Below the pieces are notes generated by a model. The model saw only the letters and a list, made by a program, of their open reading frames with translations, was not told the DNA's origin and did no database searches. Shown piece after piece: positions 53,724 to 62,738 of a stretch of 64,000 nt of DNA (within the stretch, counting starts at the first letter, position 1; every line of letters begins with the position of its first letter). This stretch comes from Falsihalocynthiibacter sp042445055 (GTDB lineage: Bacteria > Pseudomonadota > Alphaproteobacteria > Rhodobacterales > Rhodobacteraceae). The stretch lies in NCBI RefSeq assembly GCF_042445055.1, contig NZ_CP170339.1, positions 372,001-436,000 on the forward strand, read 5' to 3'. Made by a program: the position numbers and the translations under genes.

Positions 53724-54807
53724 GAAACCCGCATTGTTGGCCTATTTGAATGGTATGCCGGATGTGGAAAGCACCTATCCTGTTCTAGCACGTTTGCATC
53801 AGAGGGGCAAAGTGAACGTCCGCGCGTTCGTTTACTCCAAGCTTCTGCGCAAAGAAAAACGGCTACTGCAATCCTTTGAAAGTGAAGGGTTTCAGCCAGA
53901 ACCAGCACCAAAATGGCGGATGAAGCTCTTTTACAAAAGCGACATTGACGCTGCCGATGCTGTTCTAACGATTGCGGATCCATACTGGGACACAACAACC
54001 CGTAAGCAACGCGGCACGCATATTCGGCGCACGGGGCAGCAGAGCATTTTCCTGCAGCACGGCGCGTATCAGTTGGGCGTGAACGGGCGCCTGACCGAAG
54101 GACAGCAAAAATACTATTCTCAAAAGCTCCTGTTATGGGAGCCATTTGGCAAGAATATCGAACTTTTCGAGCCCGCCAGTGCCGCGCGTGCAGAGGTTGT
54201 CGGCTTTACCAAAAAGAACATTTTGCCCGAAAACTCTTGGGGCAAGGAAGTTGATGAATGGGTTGCGCGTTATCCCAAGCGGCTATTGGTTTGCCAGTCA
54301 TTTCGCTGGGGAAAAGGGCGGTATTCGGGCGATCATATTTCGCACTTTTACAACCTTCTCGACGCAATTCTGACCAAGCACCCCGATCTTGGTATCATCG
54401 TTCGGTCCCATCGCGGCAAAGTGCGGCGCAATCATCGCAGCCATGACAAAGCGCTGGCGGATAAGCATCCAAACGTAATGTTCTCACACTACTACACAGG
54501 ACCGCTGGCCAAAGCGTCGATCCATGATGCGATTGATCTCTGTGATGCGATGGTGTCGCCGACTTCGACTACGGTACTTGATTGTATTTACTCTGGAAAA
54601 CCCGCCGCGGTCTTTGCCGAAGATGTCGAGATATTCTCGGAGTTACAACAGATTTCCGACGAGGAAACCCTTGAGAATTTCATCGCTTCGCTCGGAACAA
54701 ATGATCCCGTTTACGACGCCATTAGAGCGCGTTTTGGGGATTTGGATAACAACCTCGATCGCGCGGCAATCGCGATCGAAGAACACCTTTTGGCGCGGGT
54801 GACTTAA
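53716..54807 (+). CDS. GT-B-like transferase of the pseudaminic acid cluster, unidentified
   Basis: A 363-residue protein without clear membrane segments. I do not recognise a characterised family. The middle has GQQSIFLQHGAYQLGVNGR, and the second half shows LGIIVRSHRGKVRRNHR and LCDAMVSPTSTTVLDCIYSG followed by KPAAVF, a layout like GT-B glycosyltransferases and the CDP-glycerol glycerophosphotransferase group, where a donor phosphate is held by the S/T-rich loop. Being coupled to pseB and pseC, it may transfer pseudaminic acid or another sugar to flagellin or a surface polymer. Its stop overlaps that of the convergent pseI gene. Confidence 0.6.
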   Translation: MSKKPALLAYLNGMPDVESTYPVLARLHQRGKVNVRAFVYSKLLRKEKRLLQSFESEGFQPEPAPKWRMKLFYKSDIDAADAVLTIADPYWDTTTRKQRGTHIRRTGQQSIFLQHGAYQLGVNGRLTEGQQKYYSQKLLLWEPFGKNIELFEPASAARAEVVGFTKKNILPENSWGKEVDEWVARYPKRLLVCQSFRWGKGRYSGDHISHFYNLLDAILTKHPDLGIIVRSHRGKVRRNHRSHDKALADKHPNVMFSHYYTGPLAKASIHDAIDLCDAMVSPTSTTVLDCIYSGKPAAVFAEDVEIFSELQQISDEETLENFIASLGTNDPVYDAIRARFGDLDNNLDRAAIAIEEHLLARVT

Positions 54808-55853
54808 GAAAACATATCCCAAGCAAGCGGCTCTCCGCGTTTAAGGTCGCGCGTCGCTTTTTGACCAAGGACGTCATCCAGATGTTTTGGCGCAAGCCCA
54901 AGGCCAGGTCGGATCGAGCGCACATTTTCATTCGTCAGAGCGTCACCCGCTGCGATATCCTCAACCACATAGAGTGATCGGCGGAACGTAGCATTGGTGC
55001 CGCCCACGCCTTGGCGGTCATAGCGTGGCTCGCCAAGCGCGGCATGTGCCATGCGGCAATCGGCAACCAACTGTGTAAATTCATCGGGTTCGAGCGAAAA
55101 GTCGGCATCTGGACCACCGTCCGCGCGAGCGAGTGTCATGTGCTTTTCGATGATGACGGCACCGCGCGCGATAGACGCCACAGCCACCGCCGAGCCTAGT
55201 GTATGATCCGAGAGGCCAACCGGAACACCAAACGCATTCGCCAGTGCCTGAATGGTGCCCAGACGCATTTCCTCTGGCTTGGCCGGATAGGCGGAAATGC
55301 AATGCAAGAGCGCGATATCTGTTGCTCCACCTTCGCGTGCCGCCCTGAGCGCATCCTCAATTTCAGCATAGTTCGCAACGCCGGTCGACATAATCATCGG
55401 CTTCCCTTGTGCCGCAACTTTGCGGATCAAGGGCGTGTCGACCAACTCAAAAGACGCGATCTTATATGCGGGGACGTTTAGCCCCTCAAGAAAATCAACC
55501 GCTGTCGGATCAAACGGAGACGAGAAGCAATGCAGCCCATGAGCGGTCGCGCGCTCGATCAGGGCTTCGTGCCACTCCCACGGTGTGCTGGCCTCTTGAT
55601 AAAGTTCGTGCAAGCTCCGACCATCCCAAAGCCCGCCCGAAATACGGAACTCGGGGCGATCCACATCAATCGTGATCGTGTCGGCGGTATAGGTCTGTAG
55701 TTTGACCGCATCCGCACCTGTCTTGGCCGCGGCATCCACAAGCGCAAGCGCGCGATCCAAATCGCCGTTATGGTTTCCGGATAATTCAGCGATGATGTAG
55801 GGCGACAGAGATGCGTCAACAGAGCGTCCCGAGATTGAAAATTTAGGATGCAT
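54804..55853 (-). CDS. pseI: Pseudaminic acid synthase
   Basis: A 349-residue NeuB-family enzyme condensing the altrose derivative with phosphoenolpyruvate. YIIAELSGNHNGDLDRALAL is the family start, and DAVKLQTYTADTITIDVDRPEFRI, with GLWDGRSLHELYQEASTPWE, distinguishes pseudaminic from sialic acid synthases. Metal ligands include the histidine of EKHMTLARADGG. The C-terminal about 60 residues are the antifreeze-like SAF domain (AGDALTNENVRSIRPGLGLA). Start chosen at ATG 55853, overlapping the preceding gene by 11 bp. Confidence 0.95.
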   Translation of the reverse strand: MHPKFSISGRSVDASLSPYIIAELSGNHNGDLDRALALVDAAAKTGADAVKLQTYTADTITIDVDRPEFRISGGLWDGRSLHELYQEASTPWEWHEALIERATAHGLHCFSSPFDPTAVDFLEGLNVPAYKIASFELVDTPLIRKVAAQGKPMIMSTGVANYAEIEDALRAAREGGATDIALLHCISAYPAKPEEMRLGTIQALANAFGVPVGLSDHTLGSAVAVASIARGAVIIEKHMTLARADGGPDADFSLEPDEFTQLVADCRMAHAALGEPRYDRQGVGGTNATFRRSLYVVEDIAAGDALTNENVRSIRPGLGLAPKHLDDVLGQKATRDLKRGEPLAWDMFS

Positions 55854-57408
55854 CTGTGCTGTCTCCCTGAGTTGAATGCGGATCAATTCCGACCAAGTTT
55901 ACATCGCACCGGTCAAGCCTGAAAGCAAGTGCGTCGGGGCTCTGCGACTCGGTTTGAGTAAACCCCAAACGCTGATGAAGGGCGATGGAAACGGCGTTAT
56001 CTTTGCGCACATCCGCTGTGATTGCCGCTGTGTCTGGGAGGGAAAACAGGCGTTCGATAAACAGGGCGAGCATCCTTTGACCTGCGCCGCGCGGTGCATC
56101 ATTCGCGCCGATGTAGAACCCCCAGTGCCATGTATTCTCACCGCGCAAGCGCGCATTTACATGGCCGAGATCGCGCTTTCCTTCTCGATAGATCAACCAT
56201 TGGCCGGTATCTTCTTGAAGAATGCTATTGAGCCACTTCACATGGTTTTCCCAGACTAACTCGGACGTGTCCAAGCTCACTTCACGAATTCTCTGTTGAT
56301 TGCGCCAGTCGAATAATAGCTGTGCATCTTGTGCTGTCACCTTCCGCAACACGCCCTCGAGCGCATCCACAACGCGTCCCGTTCCCCGCCCATCACATAG
56401 GTTTGCCGCCGCTTTGGAAAGTGAGGCACGCTGTTCAAATGCCTGTGCGAGGGTGCGCTTCATCGTGTCAGGATCACGGGCTTGTGCCAGTGTCAGTGAG
56501 AGCAGCGCCCCTTGCGCCTGAAGCCCGTTCAGGACTTCGGATTGATTATCTGCGGTACAAATCGCAACAGCAGGAAGCCCGAGGCAACAGCGCTCCCAAC
56601 TAGTCATCCCACCAGCCCCAATACAAAGATCGGCCGATGATATAAGCTCTGCCATGTTCTGCGCATCTAAATGCAGTTGCGCGTTCTTGCGTTTTGCTAA
56701 GAGTTCTTGCACTTCGGATATTGTCTGGCTTTCAGAACCCATCACTACGTCAATTGCCACGTCCGGATATTCCGTCAGCGCATTGATCGCGAGCGGAGCA
56801 AGGTGCGCGCCGTCCACCATTCCGGGTGCGATTAATACGCGTGAAACTTTCGCGCTTCGATTGGCGATTGCGGTCTCTCGCAGTTCCGCGAATTCTGGCC
56901 GTAACAATGCGAAGCTTGCTCCCGTTAGGTAGGCGTCGGCGGTTTGGGTTCTTGCCGTTCTTGTTACACGCGTTTGATCCAACACCAACTCAGAGGCGAT
57001 GGCGCGGTCATCCAGATCATCTATCGCGAGGAAACGAACTCCATTAGTTTGTTCTCGGATGTGGCGAACCCAGCGCGCATCCAGTCCATAATGGTCCCAA
57101 ACTATCCAATCAGGCTGAAACTTCTGCGCCGCTGCGATGGTGATGTCGGCATCGGCCCTCCATGAAGTCGGAAGCCATTTGGCGTGAACAGGTTCGGAAT
57201 TTTCTCTTGGGGCTTGCAGGTCTGGGGTGATGGGGAAAACTGTATAGCCCAAACCTGCTACGCGGTGAAGCATGCTGGATGGCTTCTGCGCCATAACAAA
57301 GGCGGCGTCATGGCCTCGGCGGCGCGCCTCCTGCGCGAGCGTCAGGCATCGCATAACGTGGCCGCCACCAATAGTGGTATCGCCGTCAGCTCTGATCAGG
57401 AATTTCAT
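55843..57408 (-). CDS. Fused PseG hydrolase and PseH acetyltransferase
   Basis: A 521-residue two-domain protein. Residues 1-345 resemble PseG, the UDP-sugar hydrolase: MKFLIRADGDTTIGGGHVMR at the start, VLIAPGMVDGAHLAPLAINA, and LCIGAGGMTSWERCCLGLPA near residue 270. Residues 350-510 resemble PseH, the GNAT N-acetyltransferase: LRKVTAQDAQLLFDWRNQQR, then GHVNARLRGENTWHWGFYIG and ADVRKDNAVSIALHQRLGFT. The order is reversed relative to the pathway (PseH precedes PseG). Fusing these two steps could channel the intermediate. Start chosen at ATG 57408 after GGAAAAGA. Confidence 0.93.
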   Translation of the reverse strand: MKFLIRADGDTTIGGGHVMRCLTLAQEARRRGHDAAFVMAQKPSSMLHRVAGLGYTVFPITPDLQAPRENSEPVHAKWLPTSWRADADITIAAAQKFQPDWIVWDHYGLDARWVRHIREQTNGVRFLAIDDLDDRAIASELVLDQTRVTRTARTQTADAYLTGASFALLRPEFAELRETAIANRSAKVSRVLIAPGMVDGAHLAPLAINALTEYPDVAIDVVMGSESQTISEVQELLAKRKNAQLHLDAQNMAELISSADLCIGAGGMTSWERCCLGLPAVAICTADNQSEVLNGLQAQGALLSLTLAQARDPDTMKRTLAQAFEQRASLSKAAANLCDGRGTGRVVDALEGVLRKVTAQDAQLLFDWRNQQRIREVSLDTSELVWENHVKWLNSILQEDTGQWLIYREGKRDLGHVNARLRGENTWHWGFYIGANDAPRGAGQRMLALFIERLFSLPDTAAITADVRKDNAVSIALHQRLGFTQTESQSPDALAFRLDRCDVNLVGIDPHSTQGDSTDAS

Positions 57409-58123
57409 TCTTTTCCAATTCCAACATTTTGAATTGATGCTCGGCACGTTTCCAATCCGTCGGCGTGTCGATATCTATGCACCGCTCAGGCGGCAAAATG
57501 ACCGAGGCCGCGCCATCCCAAACTCGTGCCTTTGGGTTCAGCCAAGTTGCCGCGCGCGCCCAATAGAACTGTCCTGCATCAAAGTACGCAGGCTCCAGAT
57601 CCTGTGAACGCAACGGCATTTTGCTTGGGTCACGTGCCTCCATACGACCGTCGGAGCCAACCATTCGATAGGCGCGATCAATTGGCGTTGCGTACTCACC
57701 GACAGAAAGGACCCAGTCAACATCGTCACCTAATTTCGCCGCACCCGCAGCCAGATCGGACGCTTGAACAAATAGCGCGGTTGGATAAATGCAACATACG
57801 GCCACTTGCGGCGCGATATTCAATCGCGTGACCGCATCACGCATAACATCCGTTGTTCCCGTGTGGTCGTCTGAAAGGTTCGCTGCCCGCATAAACGGGA
57901 CCTCAGCGCCCAAATCTTTCGCGACTTGCGCAATCTCGTTGTCGTCGGTGGTGACAATGACTCGTTCGAATTGCTGACTGTCCAGCGCCGCTCTAATTGG
58001 CCAACCAATCGCTGGTCGCCCATAGAAATCACGAATGTTCTTACGGGGAATGCGTTTTGAACCACCGCGCGCCGGTAGAATTGCTATCGCTGATGGGGGC
58101 ACAGGTGGCTCCTTTGATCGCAT
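57386..58123 (-). CDS. pseF: Pseudaminic acid cytidylyltransferase
   Basis: A 245-residue CMP-sugar synthetase that activates pseudaminic acid with CTP. AILPARGGSKRIPRKNIRDF is the diagnostic N-terminal motif, followed by RVIVTTDDNEIAQVAKDLGA and VDWVLSVGEYATPIDRAYRM. DLEPAYFDAGQFYWARAATW matches PseF rather than NeuA. It is the first gene of the minus-strand part (pseF, pseGH, pseI) and overlaps the PseG-PseH gene by 23 bp. Confidence 0.95.
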   Translation of the reverse strand: MRSKEPPVPPSAIAILPARGGSKRIPRKNIRDFYGRPAIGWPIRAALDSQQFERVIVTTDDNEIAQVAKDLGAEVPFMRAANLSDDHTGTTDVMRDAVTRLNIAPQVAVCCIYPTALFVQASDLAAGAAKLGDDVDWVLSVGEYATPIDRAYRMVGSDGRMEARDPSKMPLRSQDLEPAYFDAGQFYWARAATWLNPKARVWDGAASVILPPERCIDIDTPTDWKRAEHQFKMLELEKNEIPDQS

Positions 58124-58249
58124 CGAAAGAGTAATGGACGCACTACATCACATTCAAAAAGCAGGAACAAGGTGACGGAGCCAACTTCAAATATGTTGGA
58201 ACCAAAGAAGATTCAGGTATATAGCTGCGTAAATGAAGAGTGATCCTAA

Positions 58250-59143
58250 ATGACTTCAAACAACGCTGCCCCCAAATCTTCCCAACCAACAGGTTCGATT
58301 GCGGACCGACTGGTCTATGCGGTTGTTCGTGTCATGCTGGCGATACTAGGTTTGGCACCCTATGCCGCGCGTGTCCGTATGGGCGGCTGGGTGTTCAAAT
58401 ATCTCGTGGGTCCGATAGCGGGATATCGTCGGAGGATTCGGAATAATCTAGATCTGGTTTTGCCAGATATCACCCCGCAGGAAAAAGAGCGCCTCGCGCG
58501 CGCGGTGCCCGAAAATCTGGGCCGCACGCTGATTGAATTGTTTTCACCGGATGAATTCCTAGAAATCGCGCGGCGAACCCCTCTATCTGGTGGTGGAGTT
58601 GCCGCGTTGGAGAAGGCCCGTGCCGAAAACAAACCGATAGTTTTGGTTTCCGGCCACTTCGGAAATTATGACGTCGTTCGTGCGCGCATGATTGCCGAAG
58701 GGTACGATGTCGGTGGGCTTTACCGCCCGATGAATAACGAATTCTTCAACAAGTTTTATGTCTCGACCATATCTAAAATCGGTGAGCCCCTTTTCCAACG
58801 TGGCCGTCGTGGCATGGCGGAAATGGTGAAATTTCTGCGCGCGGGGAATACCTTGGCGATCCTGATTGATCAGCATATGGGGAAGGGTGCGCCTTTGACA
58901 TTCTTTGGGCGCCCTGCGCGGACAGCGCTCTCTGCGGCTCAGCTGGCCATTAAGTATGATGCGTTATTGGTGCCGTGTTACGCTATTCGACAAGAAGACG
59001 GCATCAATTTCCAAATAATCCTCGAAGCGCCACTGCCCGCAACCACCGCTGAGGAAATGACCCAAGCATTGAACGATAGTTTGGAAGCACGTGTTCGCGA
59101 GAATATGGATCAATGGCTCTGGATTCATCGCCGTTGGAAATGA
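58250..59143 (+). CDS. Lipid A biosynthesis acyltransferase (LpxL/HtrB family)
   Basis: A 297-residue inner-membrane acyltransferase. The catalytic HX4D motif is in VLVSGHFGNYDVVRARMIAE (about residues 135-140). ILIDQHMGKGAPLTFFGRPA and the C-terminal WLWIHRRWK are standard for LpxL/LpxM. One membrane helix lies near residues 20-45. It adds a secondary fatty acid to lipid A or a similar precursor. It stands between the pse cluster and the flagellar operon and is convergent with flgI across 4 bp. Confidence 0.9.
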   Translation: MTSNNAAPKSSQPTGSIADRLVYAVVRVMLAILGLAPYAARVRMGGWVFKYLVGPIAGYRRRIRNNLDLVLPDITPQEKERLARAVPENLGRTLIELFSPDEFLEIARRTPLSGGGVAALEKARAENKPIVLVSGHFGNYDVVRARMIAEGYDVGGLYRPMNNEFFNKFYVSTISKIGEPLFQRGRRGMAEMVKFLRAGNTLAILIDQHMGKGAPLTFFGRPARTALSAAQLAIKYDALLVPCYAIRQEDGINFQIILEAPLPATTAEEMTQALNDSLEARVRENMDQWLWIHRRWK

Positions 59144-59147
59144 CGGG

Positions 59148-60254
59148 CTAGTTCACAAAAAGCTCTGCATGAAGGGCTCCTGCGGCCTTAATTGTCTTGA
59201 GAATGTCGATCAAGTCCCGCGAAGATACGCCAAGCGCGTTAAGTCCTTGTACCACCTCGGACAGCGAAGTTCCGCCATTTACCTCCGCGAGCCCAGTGCG
59301 CGGGTCTTCTCGGACGTCGATATTGGTTCGCGGAACCGCGATTGAGCCGCCGGGCGTGAATGGGTTCGCTTGCACAACCAGCGGCGCTTCTTGAATGCGT
59401 ATAGTGAGGTTCCCCTGTGAAACCGCAACGCGACTGATCCTGACATCCTCTCCCATCACGATGGTTCCGGACCTCTGGTCAACGACGACGCGCGCTTTGC
59501 GTTGCGGCTCAACAGCTATGTTTTCAATCCGCCCGATCGCATGAGCAGCGGAGGCCATCCGCGTGGCGGTGATATCGATCTGAACCGTGCCCGCGTCCAT
59601 CATACGGGCTACGCCACGGCCGAACTCATTGTTAATAGCGCGCTCAATACGTGATGCAGTGGTGAAGTCCGGCGTGCGCAGGGCAACGCGCATTTGTTTC
59701 AGGCCAGAGAAATCAAATTCAATCTCGCGCTCAACCCGCGCACCTCCGGGGATCGTACCAGAGGTCGGGACACCACGTGTGATCGTGGCGGCGGCACCTT
59801 CGGCGCTTTCGCCACCAGCGATGATCGAGCCTTGGCTCACCGCATAAATTTCGCCATCAGCCGCATTCAAAGGGGTCATAATGAGTGTGCCGCCCGCGAG
59901 GCTCTTGGCATCGCCGATGGCCGAGACCGCCACGTCGATCTTACTGCCCGCGCGCGCAAATGGAGGAAGGGTCGCAGTGACGAAAACAGCCGCGACGTTC
60001 TTAGGGCGAAACTGCTCGCCTGTTACGTTTACCCCAAGCCGCTCCAAAATGTTCGAAAGGATTTCTTCAGTGAACGGGGTGTTTCGCAGACCATCGCCCG
60101 TTCCGTTTAGGCCAACAACGAGGCCATAGCCGATTAGGTCGTTACTGCGCACACCGTCAAATTCAACAAGATCTTTGATCCGTATCGATGCGGCATTCGC
60201 AATTCCGGAAAGGAAAACGCAGCAAAATGCGAGGGTCAGAATTCTTCTGATCAT
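59148..60254 (-). CDS. flgI: Flagellar P-ring protein
   Basis: A 368-residue periplasmic protein. The signal peptide MIRRILTLAFCCVFLSGIANA is cleaved near residue 21. IRIKDLVEFDGVRSNDLIGYG and VVGLNGTGDGLRNTPFTEEI form the family start. The C-terminus TSLSEVVQGLNALGVSSRDLIDILKTIKAAGALHAELFVN matches FlgI closely. It overlaps flgL by 4 bp and forms the peptidoglycan-layer bushing of the basal body. Confidence 0.97.
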   Translation of the reverse strand: MIRRILTLAFCCVFLSGIANAASIRIKDLVEFDGVRSNDLIGYGLVVGLNGTGDGLRNTPFTEEILSNILERLGVNVTGEQFRPKNVAAVFVTATLPPFARAGSKIDVAVSAIGDAKSLAGGTLIMTPLNAADGEIYAVSQGSIIAGGESAEGAAATITRGVPTSGTIPGGARVEREIEFDFSGLKQMRVALRTPDFTTASRIERAINNEFGRGVARMMDAGTVQIDITATRMASAAHAIGRIENIAVEPQRKARVVVDQRSGTIVMGEDVRISRVAVSQGNLTIRIQEAPLVVQANPFTPGGSIAVPRTNIDVREDPRTGLAEVNGGTSLSEVVQGLNALGVSSRDLIDILKTIKAAGALHAELFVN

Positions 60255-61261
60255 CTTAGGAAATCCACAAGGTTCAGGCGCGAGAGGCGCGCGGTTATGG
60301 TGTAGAGCGTTTCAAGTTGAGTCTGCACCGCTTCGAGTTCGGTCGCCGCAGAATAGGGATCCGCACTCATGATGCGATTATAGGCATGATCCAGTGCGTG
60401 ACGTTCTGTTTCGTTCTGAATTCGCATCTCTTCGATATGTGCTTCGGCAGTTCCCGCAGCAGCGCGGAGTGCCGATAGCTCGTTTTCGTTTGAGAGCAGA
60501 GTCTCTCCCGCCATTTGTAGGAGCAAATTCCGCGCGTCCGGTTGGGCGGCTAACGTCCCCTGAGAAACAAGTGCAGCCGTCATTAACCCCTTCAACGCAT
60601 CCTTAATCCCGTCGTCTTTCGCCGTGATGTCGAATGCCGCCGTACGTCCCGGACCCACCCCAAAAGGCGCAAGTGTGGCGTTTGAACCAGTATAGCCCAT
60701 TGTCTCAAACCCTCCGCCCGCATCGTCAAACCACGCGTCGATAACGCCCATCGCTCCTGCAGCGGTCGTTTCGGTGGCGACCAATGGCGCGAGGTCAGCG
60801 ATCATATCGTCAACGGAGGCGAGAGGCGGGCGATCGGTGGCTTGGCCAGAGAACAGGCTGCGACCTGTTGATTGCGTATTGATCGCTGATACCACGGCCA
60901 CGAGCTTTTGTTTTGTGTCGAGCGTGGTCGTGTTTATGAGCGAATTGTTGTTGGTATTTGATGCCAGAAGTAGTGCGGGTGCCGCGTCCGTCGTCATTTT
61001 CTGAACGAACTCTAGCGACGACTGGGCATTCTCGACAAAGAATGCGGCTTCCGAGTTTGCGGTCGTGAAGGCCTCAATTGAACTGACCGCTTCTTCGATT
61101 TCGGCCAGCGCCGAGAAATTCCCTCCAACGGCCTGTGCGGTGTCCTGAACTTGACCAGTAGCAAGCTCTGTTGAGGCGCGTTCTAGTTGCGATTTCAGTT
61201 CGGAGGATTGGCGACTAAGTATAAAGGTGCGTGCTTGGTCACCGAAATTCGAGAACATCAT
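60251..61261 (-). CDS. flgL: Flagellar hook-associated protein 3 (FlgL)
   Basis: A 336-residue flagellin-like junction protein. The N-terminal coiled segment QARTFILSRQSSELKSQLER and the C-terminal heptads (LSALRAAAGTAEAHIEEMRIQ, ending LYTITARLSRLNLVDFLR) are the FlgL pattern, with a variable middle (residues about 120-240). It joins hook and filament together with FlgK. Short gap of 2 bp after flgK. Confidence 0.93.
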   Translation of the reverse strand: MMFSNFGDQARTFILSRQSSELKSQLERASTELATGQVQDTAQAVGGNFSALAEIEEAVSSIEAFTTANSEAAFFVENAQSSLEFVQKMTTDAAPALLLASNTNNNSLINTTTLDTKQKLVAVVSAINTQSTGRSLFSGQATDRPPLASVDDMIADLAPLVATETTAAGAMGVIDAWFDDAGGGFETMGYTGSNATLAPFGVGPGRTAAFDITAKDDGIKDALKGLMTAALVSQGTLAAQPDARNLLLQMAGETLLSNENELSALRAAAGTAEAHIEEMRIQNETERHALDHAYNRIMSADPYSAATELEAVQTQLETLYTITARLSRLNLVDFLR

Positions 61262-61263
61262 AA

Positions 61264-62712
61264 CTATAGCCCCATCAACAAATCGAGCATCTGGTCGATA
61301 GTTTGAATAACTTTGGCATTAGCGGAGTAGCTGCGTTCTACAACCAAGAGCTTTTGCATTTCTTGATCGGAATCCACCCCATTTGCCTTTTCTTGTGCTT
61401 GAAGAGCGACCGTTTTGGTCGTGGCGAAGGCAACATCATTTTCGCGGGATTGCCGTGCAATCCCGACGGATGAAAGGAAGTCAGCGGACAAATCATTCAG
61501 CGATCTAGCCTCGGAGGAAAAGCTGCCTGAGGAAGGAGAAATTGGTTGCTGTAGCTGATCGATCATCGATTGGATTCTCGCGGCGTTTCCGAGTTCGCCG
61601 GTTGTAACCGCGCCAAGCCCGTCGCGGACGCGCCAGGCTGCGCCGCCTTGAGTTGGGTCGGCAATCGGCGCAACTGATATGCGTGAGGAGAGCGCGGCTT
61701 CGTTTAGTGGGTCTAAGTTTGTGCCCGCGTCTGTAAACAATCCTCCTGTTGAGGTTCCATCGACCACTGGATCGGCAAAACGCTCGATGAGATTGCGCGC
61801 CATCGCGTCAAGATCGCCTTGAGCTTGGGTTGCAATCTCGTCACGAACTTCGAACAATGCCGCGAGGGAGCCGCCGTTGAGTGCATTGCGTTCCGCGGAA
61901 GTGTTGATCGCATACCCGTTCAGCGAAATTCCCGAAAGCGCGCCCGTTTCAAGCGTCATCTCTGGAACGATGGTGCTGACGCTTGTGAAGCGGAACTCGC
62001 CCGCTCGTCCATCCAGAAGTACCGCGCCGCCCGTTGAAATGAGGGCGATTGTATTCTTGTCCTTCTCGACCTGTTTAAGGGGAACGATTTCTGCGATCTG
62101 GTCAACCATCGCTTGCCGTTGATCCATGAGCGCTGTGGCGTCTCGACCCGCTGCTGTTTGGGCAAGGACCTGTGTGTTGAGGGCTTCGATCTTTTGCAAA
62201 CTGTCGTTCAGGAAATTGACTTGTGACGCAATCTCGTTGTCTGCGGTGAGGCGAAGCGACTGGATGTCGTTTGATATCTTGTTGAACTTCGCTGTAACGC
62301 CATTCGCCGCCTGAACAACCGCGTTAAGGCGTGGTGTGGAGTCTGGGCGGCTTGCGGCCTCAATCAGGCTGGTTTCGAAGGCGTTAAGCTCTGAGTTGAG
62401 AGAGCCGGCATCCTCAGGAATGCCGATGGATTTTTCGAGTTCTGTGAGGAACTCAGAGATGACCGAAGCGTTGCCTAACTCGGCCTGTGATACGCGCCGA
62501 TCGGCAAGGAGGCTTGGGTCCACATTTCGGTAAACGCCCTCTACAAGGACGCCCGCACCGTTGCCTCCCAACGATTGCGAGGACAGTGAAATTTCGCGCG
62601 TTGCGTACCCCTCGGTGAGGGAGTTCGCGATGTTTGAGGAAACCACTTGCGCAGCACGAGAGGAGGCGGTCAGGCCGCTTAATGCATTTGAAAACGATGA
62701 CGTTAAGCTCAT
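61264..62712 (-). CDS. flgK: Flagellar hook-associated protein 1 (FlgK)
   Basis: A 482-residue hook-filament junction protein. The N-terminus SFSNALSGLTASSRAAQVVS, then NIANSLTEGYATREISLSS, is diagnostic, as is the C-terminal EMQKLLVVERSYSANAKVIQTIDQML. It is shorter than E. coli FlgK (about 547), mainly in the variable central domain. It follows flgE by 26 bp in the flgE-flgK-flgL-flgI operon. Confidence 0.95.
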   Translation of the reverse strand: MSLTSSFSNALSGLTASSRAAQVVSSNIANSLTEGYATREISLSSQSLGGNGAGVLVEGVYRNVDPSLLADRRVSQAELGNASVISEFLTELEKSIGIPEDAGSLNSELNAFETSLIEAASRPDSTPRLNAVVQAANGVTAKFNKISNDIQSLRLTADNEIASQVNFLNDSLQKIEALNTQVLAQTAAGRDATALMDQRQAMVDQIAEIVPLKQVEKDKNTIALISTGGAVLLDGRAGEFRFTSVSTIVPEMTLETGALSGISLNGYAINTSAERNALNGGSLAALFEVRDEIATQAQGDLDAMARNLIERFADPVVDGTSTGGLFTDAGTNLDPLNEAALSSRISVAPIADPTQGGAAWRVRDGLGAVTTGELGNAARIQSMIDQLQQPISPSSGSFSSEARSLNDLSADFLSSVGIARQSRENDVAFATTKTVALQAQEKANGVDSDQEMQKLLVVERSYSANAKVIQTIDQMLDLLMGL

Positions 62713-62738
62713 TGCCTATCCTCTCGGGCCGCCACAAA

